From: Tamarix chinensis | Taxonomy: Eukaryota > Streptophyta > Magnoliopsida > Caryophyllales > Tamaricaceae | Length of the DNA stretch: 64,000 nt | Direction of reading: 5' to 3' | NCBI GenBank assembly: GCA_030549775.1 | Contig: CM060173.1 | Location: 39,442,610 to 39,506,609, forward strand | Shown here: piece by piece, positions 23,301-33,349 of the stretch | Layout: every line of letters begins with the position of its first letter | How positions within the stretch are numbered: the stretch's first letter is position 1 | Program-made: the position numbers and the translations under genes | Notes under the pieces: model-generated | The model's database searches: none | What the model saw: only the letters and a program-made list of their open reading frames with translations | What the model was told of the DNA's origin: nothing

Positions 23301-25832
23301 TTTGTTTGAAGTTTCTACAATGTCGAATTGTCTATAGAAAGATCCTAGTTCCTGTTTGGTTTGATTTAATTCCTTTTTGAGTTGTTTTTGGAATTTTAAA
23401 TCTTGACAAATTTTTAAAGCTTCCTTTTGTGTTAAGCTTATTAATTCGCCATAAGTGAATTTGTTGTAAGGAATCTGATAGTTATGCGTTTCTTTGATTC
23501 TGTTCCTTACTTTTCCTCCTAACACGGGCGGTAGACCATCTAAAAACTTTTCTTTTCAGAAAGGCTGGTTTGAATCCTCCCTAAGCATAACTCTAGTTAG
23601 GAAAGTATTTTTGTACCACTGGAAGTCATTAAGTCTTTTGCACCTAAGGTTCGATAATAATTCTCCATTTTTGTCCTTAAGGTGTGAAGGGTGTCCTACG
23701 AAGTGTAAGGATATAGCCAGTATAAGGGATGCTACGGCATCAGATATGGATTCTCCATTATCTAATATGATTTCGTCACTTTCATCTACCTTAATGGCGT
23801 CTAAAATATCTATTTGTTCATTTGCAGTCAAATGAAAATCCCACCATCCTTTTAACTGTCCTGAGAATCCTGCTATCAAGAGTTCTGCTATGGTTTTATC
23901 GGATGTGTTTATTTGGGCTTTGTATGCGTTTGCTGCCATAGTCATTTATTGTAAAAGGCCTAGGATTTGATACTCAGACAGTCCATCTATATTCCATTCA
24001 TATAGTGAATTGGCTTTGTAGCTGGGCTGGACTAATTTGTTGGGCCTAACTTCAAGACTAAGGTCAGGTGCAGTTTGTCTTTGTACTATTGATCTAGAGG
24101 ATGACGGTATGTCCAAACAGGCTACTACGGGAATGGGCTTTTGGGCTTCCTCAGACTCAGTTTGGCTTCGATCAGTAAGGTCATCTTCATTGATCACTAG
24201 GATGTGAGCTGTTTGGTCAGGTGTATCAGGGACCTGATTTTGGTTTTGACTAGACGAAGTCGAGGTGGCAATTAAATTTAATTTTTCTTTAATTGCAGTT
24301 ACAAATTCATCTTTTTCAGTTTGAATTTCTTTTTTACTGGATTTTGATAATTCAAAGGGTTTGAATACATACATCTTTTTTGGTACAGTTCCTTTATTTT
24401 CTGAAACAGTTTGGATTGCCGGTAATATTGTTTTTTGAATTTGCTTATCCAGTTTCGTTAATTGGTTGCCAATAGTGTTGAGATGAACATTTGTGAAGTT
24501 ATTTTGTAACACTATATTTTTTGTGTTTTCAAGTTTATCTTCTTTCGGCAATCTTAATGGTTTGAGTTCTACAGTATTTTCTCCTGCAGGCATTCGAATG
24601 TTTTGAAGAGGTGGATTTTCTGTTTCTACAGTCCCTCTTTCTGTTTTCCAGGTTTTGGTTTTTGGTCGACTGGTTAAGGGTTTTGCAGATTTAAATGGTG
24701 AATTTTTTACTTCTCTCAAATTTACACCATTATTCAGCATCCTTATCACTAACCAATCAAAGAACATTATTGTGCATTTGTTGTCATTTAAGAATTTGTA
24801 GAATTCTTCTTGAGGTTTGCGAATTTCCTTTGCTAGGGTTTTAATAAACCAATTTCGTTTGTCTGTGTTCTTCTTGGAATAAAAGTCGGTTCTATAGAAT
24901 TCTTTATCAATAACAAATTCCTTTTCTAGGACGTTTAGTTCGTTATCTGTTATGTCGGAAATTCCAGGTGAATGGGGAGGTGAGTCTATTTCATCTTCGC
25001 TGGTTTGTTCCCTATCATCCTGTCTTTTGTAGTTTGCCTTAGGAATTCTAGTTTGATAATTTGCTTCCTTAAACGAATGTCTAGGAGTTTGATCTACCGA
25101 ATTCCTATTCTTTTGGATTCGGTCTTCCAGGTTTATGTTTTTAGGAAGACTTGAAACATTTCCTAAACTGATGGTGGAAGAGCTAGAGGCATCGTCCCTA
25201 ATTCTAAGGCCTTGGTTTCTCCTAAAACTAAGTTTGACAATTCCATCATTGAACTGAGTTATTTTGTTAAGATTCGTGTTTGGTTTTGGAATCTCAGGTT
25301 CTTTAATTTCTTCCTGGGCTGGTTGTGCCTTATCTAAGGTCCATTCCTCAGGGAGTTCTATTTCATTCCATTTGATGGTTTTGGGGATAACAGTATTAGA
25401 CCTAGTTAAGTCAGTTTGTAAAACTAAGGTCTCACCGTTTTCAATTTTTCTAATTACTTCAGTGCCGAAGGCTGTTTTTGCTACCTTATAATGAATCCTA
25501 TAGATTATTGCTACAGGAACAGATCCGGCTAACATTTGATATCCATGCGTTTTGACTTGTAAAGTTAAAGCATGCAAGATATTAGGATCAGTTAATGAAA
25601 GTGCAAAATTTGGAAAGCAATTAAAAAATATCGGACCAGAACACAAACTAGACTCTACAATCCCTATTAAAGAATCCGTAAAATCTAGCATCCTAGCGTC
25701 TCTAAGCACTGCTAAGATCGATGTGTTTAGGCCTTCTCTTGTCAGAGATTTCAATCCTACTTGGACTAATCCTAAGTGGATGTAATTAAAGCCCTTTCTG
25801 ATATGTTTTGCTAGAGACTTTTGACTAAGGAG
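20369..25832 (-). pseudogene. EPRV copy B ORF1 polyprotein (MP-CP-PR-RT-RH), few breaks, 5' end missing
   Basis: From the movement-protein core to the RNase H region this is a single frame. Order on the minus strand: 30K-type movement protein (about 25832-25250, with GLVQVGLK, SLTREGLN, GPIFFNCFPNF), a variable acidic linker, coat protein (to about 23530, AGFSGQLKGWWDFHL), CCHC knuckle (CHKCGKVGHTKNFC, about 23127-23086), protease DTGAD (about 22366), RT YIDD (about 21320), RNase H with TDAS, and a tail with GEDNSLLDFLTREFLQG. Breaks: CAA-to-TAA at 23946-23948, TGG-to-TGA at 23556-23558, a one-base insertion near 20750, a CAG-to-TAG near 20686, and loss of the N-terminus. The architecture matches petuvirus/florendovirus-type polyproteins. 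Confidence 0.92.
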
Positions 25833-25850
25833 TTAAATGGTCTCTAGAGG
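25833..25850. other. Head-to-head junction of copies B and C
   Basis: About 18 bases separate the last movement-protein codons of B from the first base shared by C with A and D (GTTTGCATACAAATAGG). An in-frame stop (minus strand, 25833-25835) closes the B frame here. The origin of these bases is unclear. Confidence 0.6.
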
Positions 25851-28800
25851 TTTGCATACAAATAGGGGATTAGGGACATACATTTATTCCGATCTTCTAG
25901 TTCTTCTGGTTCTAGGCATGACATAGGACCTAGAGACTCAAACAGACAAACTGATGAGTATGAATTTGAAAACTTCGAAGAATCCATAAACAATTGGAAA
26001 CTTTCCAAACTTCAAAAGGAAATGGTTTATAGAACCTCAAACTGGCATTTATTGCAATCAAACTATGTAATTAAAACTGAAGAACGAGACCTTCATGTTA
26101 GCAAACCCTTTGAAACTATCAAACTTAGTTTTAGGAGGAATCCAAGCCTTAGAATTAAGGATGATGCCTCGACCTCTTCCACAATTAGTTTAGGAAACGT
26201 TTCGAACCTTCCTAAAATAATAAATCTAGAAGACAAAACTCAAAAGAATAGGAATTCTGTAGATGAAACACCTAGAACTTCGTTTAAAGGTGCAGACTAT
26301 CAAACTAGAATTCCTAAGGCAAATTACAAAAAACAGAAAGAAAAAGAATCGGAACAAACTAGTGATGATGAAATAGAATCACCTCCACATTCTCCTGGCC
26401 TTTCTGACATAACAGAAAATCAATTAAACGTCCTAGAAAGGGAATTTGTGATAGATAGAGAATTCTATAGAGCCGACTTCTATTCTGAAAAGAATACTGC
26501 TAAAAGAAACTGGTTCATAAAAACCTTAGCAAGTGAAAGTCGCAAACTGCAGGAAGAATTCTACAAATTTATCGCTGACCACAAATGCAAAATAATATTT
26601 TTTTGATTGGTTAGAAATCAAATTAAGAAGTGATGGTGTAAACCCAAAAAAGATAATTAATTCACCATTCAAATCTGCAAAACCCATAACCAGTCGACCA
26701 AAAACCAAAACCTGGAAAACAGACAGAGGAACTGTAGAAACAGAACATCTGCCTCTACAAAACATTCAAATGCCTGCAGGAGAAAATACTGTAGAACTCA
26801 AACCATTAAGACTGCCGAAAGAAGATGAACTTGAAAACACAAAAAATATAGTGTTACAAAATAATTTCACAAACGTTCATCTAAACACTATTGGCAACCA
26901 ATTAACAAAACTGGATAAACACATTCAAAAAACAATATTACCGGCAATCCAAACTGTTTCAGAAAATAAAGAAACTAAACCAAAAAAGATGCCTGTATTC
27001 AAACCTTTTGAATTATCAAAATCCAGTAAAAGGGAAATTCAAACTGAAAAAGATGAATTTGTAACTGCAATTAAAGAAAAATTAAATTTAATTGCCACCT
27101 CGACTTCATCTAGTCAAAACCAAAATCAGGTCCCTGATACACCTGACCAAACAGCTCACATCCTAGTGATCAATGAAGATGACCTTACTGATCGAAGCCA
27201 AACTGAGTCTGAGGAAGCCCAAAAGCCCATTCCTGTAGTAGCCCGTTTGGACATACCGTACCTCTAGATCAATAATACCTAGACAAATAGCACCTGACCT
27301 TAGTCTTGAAGTTAGGCCCAACAAATTAGTCCAACCCAGCTATAAGGCCAATTCACTGTATGAATGGAATATAGATGGACTTTCGGAATACCAAATATTA
27401 GGCATTTTACAACAAATGACTATGGCAGCAAACGCGTATAAAGCCCAAATGAACACATCCGACAAAACAATAGCAGAACTCCTAATAGCAGGGTTCTCAT
27501 GTCAACTTAAAGGATGGTGGGATTTTCATTTGACTTCAAATGAACAAATAGATATTTTAGACGCCATTAAGGTAGATGAAAACGACGAAATCATCTTAGA
27601 TAATGGAGAACCCATATCTGATGCTGTAGCATCCCTTATATTGGCCATATCCTTACACTTCGTAGGAGACCCTTCACAACTTAAGGACAAAAATGGAGAA
27701 TTATTGTCAAACCTTAGGTGTAAAAGACTTAACGATTTCCAGTGGTATAAAAATACTTTCCTAACTAGAGTCATGCTTAGGGAAGATTCAAACCAACCTT
27801 TCTGGAAAGAAAAGTTCTTAGATGGTCTACCGCACGTGTTAAGGAGGAAAAGTAAGGAACAAAATCAAAGAAACTCATAACAATCAGATTCCTAACAACA
27901 AATTCACTTATGGCGAATTAATAAGCTTCACACAAAAAGAAGCTTTAAAAATTTGTCAAGATCTGAAATTCCAAAAACAACTCAAAAAGGAATTAAATCA
28001 GACCAAACAAGAACTAGGATCATTCTGTAGACAATTCGACATTGTAGAAACTTCAAACAAGCAATGTTCTGGAAATTGTAAACCTAGTCATCACAAAAAA
28101 TCAAAACAAAAATATTTACCTGCTCCGCAGAATCAAAACCAGATACCCTATTACCAGAAATCAAAACCAAAGAATAGAAAAAATACAGTTTCATCTTAAA
28201 AAAACCCTGACTGGGGAAAAAGATTTAGAAACTATAGATGCTACAAATGTGGTAAGATGGGACACACAAAGAATTTCTGCAAAATGAGCAAACAAATTCG
28301 TGAATTAGACTTAGATGATGAAACTAGGGAAAAGATTCAAAGCCTCCTAGTATCTTCTGAGGATGAACTCCAAACAGAGTCATCTTCATCTTCTAGCAGC
28401 TCCTCTGACCCGGAAGAAGAGCCTGTAGAAAATCAAATGAATGTTTTAACAAAACAACAAAAAATGGTTTTAGATATAGTTCATTTAATCCCGGACCCAT
28501 TAAAACAAGCTGGATACTTGGAAAAATTAATGGAGTCAATCGAAAAGATGAACCGCCACCTAAACCATTGCATTAAAACATTCCTTCAAAACCAGCAAAT
28601 GTTTATGATTTAACAAAGATTCTTAGCAAAGAAAAGAAATCAAAATTTTAACTCCGACTACCTCTAAACTCCAACATGAGATTAAGGAAGTCAAAAAAAA
28701 GAATTAAAAGAGTTAAAATGAAAACAAGAATCTGGCATGCAAACCATACAAACAATGTTTTCAAAACCAATCCAAAACCCATCTCCAGAATCAAGTGAAA

Positions 28801-30818
28801 AAGAGAAATCTGAAGATGATCAAAACATTGGTGAAGACTTAAACGAATCAGTTTCAGGAGAATTTCTTCATATTTTAAAAGAAATAACCTCCCGCAAATA
28901 TATCATCAGTATAACCCTTAGGTTAGAAGATGGTTTCCAAATAAACACAGTCGCACTATTTGATACCGGTGATGACTTAAACTGTATCAAAGAGGGAATA
29001 ATTCCAAAAAAGTACCTCTCAAAATCAAACGAGAAACTGTCTGCGGCAAACAGCTCCAGGCTAAAAATCAAATATAAATGTGAAGCGGATTAAATTTGTA
29101 ATAATTTACAAATCAAAACAGCCTATTTGATAACTCCCGATATTAGTCAATCAGTTATCTTAGGTACTCCCTTCATCAATTTGATAACACCTTACAAAGT
29201 AGGTTTGTCCGGAATTTCATTCAAAACAAAAGGAAAAAAGAACAATCTATCCTTTTTAGAAATCCCTAGGACAAGAAACCTAAATTTGTTAAAAGCAAAC
29301 TTGATTTACGAAGATCAAATTAATCTTCTAATCAAAGGAAAACAAAATGATTTAGATTTCCTTAAGCAAAACGTCAATTTAGCTCAAATCCAAAATCAAC
29401 TAGAAACAAAATTGATTAAGGACAAAATTGACCAAGTAAGGAATCAAATCGAAAAAGAGATTTGTTCAAATCTCCCAAACGCCTTTTGGTCTAGAAAGCA
29501 TCACATGGTAGATCTCTCGTATGAACACAAATTTGACGAGAGACAAATACCGACAAAGGCTAGACCTATACAAATGAACTTAGAATTGATTGAACACTGC
29601 AAATAGGAGATAAAAGATTTAGAAACAAAAGGTTTAATTTCAAAGTCTAGGTCACCCTGGTCGTGTGCGGCGTTCTACGTCAACAAAAATTTTGAAATCG
29701 AAAGAGGATCACCTAGGTTAGTAATTAATTACAAACCCTTGAATGATGCTCTCAAATGGATTAGGTATCCTATCCCAAACAAAAAAGATTTATTGCAAAG
29801 ACTTTACTCTACATTAATCTTTTCAAAATTCGATTTAAAATCTGGTTTATGGCAAATATAAATTAATCCCAAAGACAGATACAAAACTGCCTCTACGGTA
29901 CCTTTTGGGAAATACGAGTGGAATGTTATGCCCTTTGGATTAAAAAACGCTCCTTCCGAATTCCAAAGAATTATGAATGAGATCTTTAATCCGTATTCAA
30001 ATTTCTGTCTAGTATACATAGATGACGTTCTAGTATACTCAAATAATGTAGATCAGCATTTTAGACACCTTAAGATATTCCTTAGTGTCGCTAGGCGTAG
30101 TGGACTTGTAGTCTCTAAGCCCAAAATTGCATTAGCCCAAACTAGGATTAGGTTTTTAGGACATCATATAGAGTCGGGTAGCATTAGGCCCATTGAGAGG
30201 TCGATAGAATTTGCGTCTAAGTTTCCAGACCAAATCCTTGACAAAACCCAACTCCAAAGATTCCTTGGCAGCCTAAACTATGTCTTAGATTTCTGCCCAA
30301 ACCTAAACCAGATTGCCAAACCATTACACGACAGACTCAAAAAGAGCCCGAAACCTTGGACTTAAGCCCATACTGATGTCGTCAAACATATCAAAGCCCA
30401 AGTCCAGTCCATTCCGTGTCTGACCTTGGCCAACCCAAACCTTTTCAAAATCGTTGAAACATATGCCTCCAAAATTGGATACGGTGGTATTCTCAAACAA
30501 TCCCAAGCCCAAACACTTGAACAGTATTTGGCCCAAGCCAAACAGTCTCAAACCAAATCAGAAACAGTGATCCAGTTCACATTCGAACACTGGACCCAAA
30601 CCCAACAGAACTATTCGACCGTCAAAAAAGAAATATTCGCAATAGTTCAGTCCATAACCAAATTCCAATCCGACTTGCTTAACCAAAAATTCCTGTTACG
30701 CGTCGACTGTAAATCAGCTAAACAAATTCTCAAAAAGGATGTACAGAACGTTGCCGGCAAACAGATCTTTTCCAGATGGCAATCGATCCTATCAGTATTC
30801 GACTTCGAAATCGAGTAC
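25850..30818 (+). mobile_element. Endogenous pararetrovirus copy C, movement-protein core and 3' third missing
   Basis: Starts in the leader just before ORF1 and stops inside RNase H, where scrambled filler DNA joins the right part of the TIR element. ORF2, promoter and primer-binding site are absent. It is nearly identical to copy D, with which it shares unusual changes, and both carry the same right-hand flank. Confidence 0.9.
25878..30818 (+). pseudogene. EPRV copy C ORF1 remnant, heavily broken
   Basis: The start ATG of A and D is ATA here (25878-25880). A short N-terminal segment (EYEFENFEESINNWK, MVYRTSNWHLLQS) leads in frame into KLSFRRN, so the movement-protein core is cleanly missing, as in D. 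Coat protein, CCHC, protease, RT and half of RNase H follow. Breaks: an extra T in the run at 26598-26604, a 2-bp loss near 27259, an extra A near 27843, stop 28197-28199, a 24-bp in-frame loss near 28364, 1-bp losses near 28550 and 29090, stops 29604-29606, 29859-29861 and 30363-30365. The protease triad reads DTGD instead of DTGA (28962-28973). The first RNase H catalytic Asp is Tyr (30462-30464). Confidence 0.9.
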
Positions 30819-30912
30819 TACTTACTTTGCCAGCAAACAGAACTTCGCCAGCAAACAGATCTTTGCCAGATGTCAAGAAAATATTATTAGCAGTAATATT
30901 TACTACTTACTT
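30818..30912. other. Scrambled filler at the right end of copy C
   Basis: After the RNase H codons for FDFEIEY the sequence repeats pieces of both neighbours. GCCAGCAAACAG occurs twice, and CAAACAGATCTTTGCCAGATG copies the RNase H segment at about 30757-30779. TACTACTTACTTT copies the host-side segment at about 30900-30913. Such templated filler is typical of error-prone end joining. The same filler is present at the end of copy D (about 38366-38460). Confidence 0.8.
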
Positions 30913-31609
30913 TCGGTAACGAAACAACACACGGTTAATTTTCGGTAAGAAATTCTGGAGAATAGACGATCACATTCATTGATATCCATATACCGGTTTG
31001 TGGCGGCTACAATTATATAATAAAATATCGGTACCGTAATTGCGTATCAGCCGTAATTTTGCAGTTTTAGAGTTAGTCGCGACGCGAAATTCTGAAAATG
31101 CAACCGTTTTAGAAAATCACATATTTATCGCCGCGATATTGGTAAAATTTCGGATATCAGCCGATGTTTTACCCATATTAGCCGATATTTGCTGATATTT
31201 ATTGTGTAAAAGAATTAAAAAAACCGCGACATATAAAATATCATTCGTGACACCCCAACCGTAACCGCGGTTTTATTGTATGGCTACAATTAAATAGTAG
31301 TAGTATTTTTTTTTTACATATGTTCATTATTCAGTTATTATTATTAGTAATATTATTATGTTTTTTTTTTAATTTGAGCTAACATCAATTCTCCAAAATG
31401 AGTGTTGAGTATAGCTAGTTAAAATTTTCCTCACTAGTTTTATATTTTCCTTGGGTTTGAAGACGGAAAATATATTAGTATAACTTTCCTTTACTTTTTC
31501 TTTCTTATTTTCTTTCCTTATTATTTTCTATGCAATCAAACAACTGATTTGTATTTTCCATCTTATTTTCTTTCCTTTCCTCATGATTTTCTAAGAACCA
31601 AACAGATCC
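30890..31609. mobile_element. Right part of the PIF/Harbinger-like TIR element
   Basis: Non-coding. The stretch 30945-31260 is rich in CGGTAA, CCGATATT and TCAGCCGAT words. The terminal 40 bases form the inverted repeat with 10931-10972, followed by TAA at 31610-31612. The part between the EPRV and the TIR has no gene. Confidence 0.7.
31568..31609 (-). repeat. Terminal inverted repeat, right
   Basis: Reverse complement begins GGATCTGTTTGGTTCTTAGA and matches the left end at 10931; a second copy of this end lies at about 39113-39154. Confidence 0.7.
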
Positions 31610-32100
31610 TAAAAGAATTCTTAGATATTTATTAGGCACTTATAACCTAAGTTTATTTTACCACGGGGAAACCCTACCTAACATTGTGGATATTAAGTTG
31701 CTTACTTTATAAGGTACAAGATTGTTAGGATGAATACATCGTATAAATGTGAGTTCCTAGTAGAAGTGCTAGTTAGTTAGTGTAGTGAGAAACAATAATG
31801 TATAGTACTATCAATGATAGAAGCATAATATATAGCCCTAGGGAATGTTGTTCTAAACTTATTTAGATAAAACACAAATTAAGTTTTTATAGACTTAATA
31901 AGATTTATATTAGGTGTGATAAATCTAGTGCAATTATCTCACTATGGATCTCATCTAATAGTGTATGTCTAGGCATATTGAGATAATACACAAATTCACA
32001 ACATATAATGATGAGAAAGGGGATTCAAGTGTAGAATTCTTAGACACATTGCATCAAGTGGAGATATGTTCATTAAACCACTCAGTGAGGATGGCTTAAA
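31610..32100 (+). pseudogene. Ty1/copia RNase H, decayed, first copy
   Basis: The frame starts directly at the TAA target site with KRILRYLLGTYNLSLFYHGE, the usual start of the copia connection/RNase H region, and joins the RT frame at 10927. Further words are a degenerate NNVxxSTIxAEYIALGN segment near 31790-31850, ASSAI-like residues, and the terminal region FLDTLHQVE near 32030-32060. RNase H removes the RNA template during reverse transcription. Stops and shifts disable it. A near-identical copy lies at 39155-39650 because of the tandem duplication. Confidence 0.82.
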
Positions 32101-32614
32101 AATAATTAGAAGAATTTAGGATGATTTAAATTTTTTATCCCACTATTGTGAATTCATAGAAATTGATAATTGAGATATATGAATATAGCATAAAAATTGA
32201 ATAAAAATCATGTTCCATAGACTTAGATATTAGATTATTTGATCATGATTTAAACTTCATGATATATACATAATATGTCAAAATCTTATGTTTGTTGTTT
32301 AATGATTTTCATACTTCAATTGTGTATCAAATATTCAACTTGTGCTTTAAACATTCTAGGACAAGTCCCAATAATTTCGTCAAGGAAACTTGATAATGTA
32401 TACCCTTAAAATTAGTTGATGGGTTTTAACTTTTTTTTTTCAAAACTAGTAAAGAATAGTTGAAGGGTTTTCAAACCAATCGATTAGTTTGAAGAACAAT
32501 TGACTAGTTTAAAAAATCAATTGATCAATTCATTGAGAATATAAATATGTCGTTCCTCACCTAAAATAGACACTTACCAACTTTTTCAAACCATTTATTA
32601 GTTGACTACTCTTT
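32101..32614. other. Copia 3' remainder, no gene
   Basis: This follows copia RNase H and probably includes the polypurine tract and part of the 3' LTR, but I could not place an LTR border. It has repeated words around CAATCGATTAGTTTG and CAATTGACTAGTTT, which recur in LTR-like DNA at about 2330-2400, 46400-46700, 58300-58700 and 63350-63660. Confidence 0.5.
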
Positions 32615-33349
32615 TGAAGCATAATGGATACAAATTGGGTTAAAAATTGTATGAAAAAGATGGTTAAGCAATATACCACAAAAAATGAGAAAAATAGAAT
32701 CGAGAAGAAATGATGAAGATATGAATTAAGTAACCCTTAATTCAAACACTTGAATATACCATTAAGGCTATGTAACACTTAAGATAAAAGACATAAGATT
32801 TTTTGAGATAATTCAACAATTGTATGCGCTAACCAAGGGGGTATATTTCACTCAATAAATAAAGAAGTATGGCTGACCAAATACCCTTACAATCACTTAA
32901 TTACAAGACAACCATTCCTAACTATAATTAAGGGCTGATTAGAAATCAAACCAGATAGTTACTACTTTATTACCATTTCTAGTTTAAATCAAACCGAACA
33001 TAGCATAGTTTTCCCCACCCAAAAGGGGGTCATGCACCCCTCCATATCAGACCCTCACTTTAGCTGATTTTATTTAAGTGTAAGCAATCTCCTATAAGTA
33101 TAAGATGTACATGAATTAAATAAGAAAATGGTTAAACCCTATAATTAACTTGTAAAAGAGGCTACCATAAGTATATGTTGGGATTATGGGGCTCCAAATG
33201 TTACCATGATTATGCATTTTGGCTAGGTAACAACTTATCTTTTCCTTTTTGTTCCTTGCTGGTCGTCAAATGGGATCTTTTTCCTCGTGTATTGTAAGCT
33301 AGCAAAGGTGGTTGTGATGGTATGTTGTGTAGGTTGGGGAAAAGTGGCA
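32615..33349 (-). mobile_element. Ty3-type LTR segment, first copy, cut by the duplication junction
   Basis: Starts TGAAGCATAATGG and matches 40160-40893 almost exactly, and 42045-42760 with clear divergence. It ends at the duplication breakpoint (GGCA), where copy D begins. No gene is present. Confidence 0.75.

Larger units (their letters stand above)
18340..25832 (-). mobile_element. Endogenous pararetrovirus copy B (Caulimoviridae), least damaged copy
   Basis: Read on the minus strand this copy runs from inside the movement-protein core (about 25832) through coat protein, protease, RT, RNase H, ORF2, promoter and leader to the primer-binding site at 18342-18351. It is about 7.5 kb long and is the only copy with the movement-protein core and a complete polyprotein tail. 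Its 5' part (leader after the primer site and the first ORF1 codons) is missing; copy C begins head to head at 25850. It differs from A, C and D by scattered substitutions and lacks their shared extra base at about 23520. Confidence 0.92.
25850..33349 (+). repeat. Tandem duplication, unit 1 (EPRV copy C plus host flank)
   Basis: The stretch from the EPRV leader through the copia RNase H and Ty3 LTR segment repeats at 33350-40893. Over the non-viral 2.45 kb I count by eye only about 17-20 differences, mostly transitions and homopolymer length. The unit is about 7.5 kb. Confidence 0.93.
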
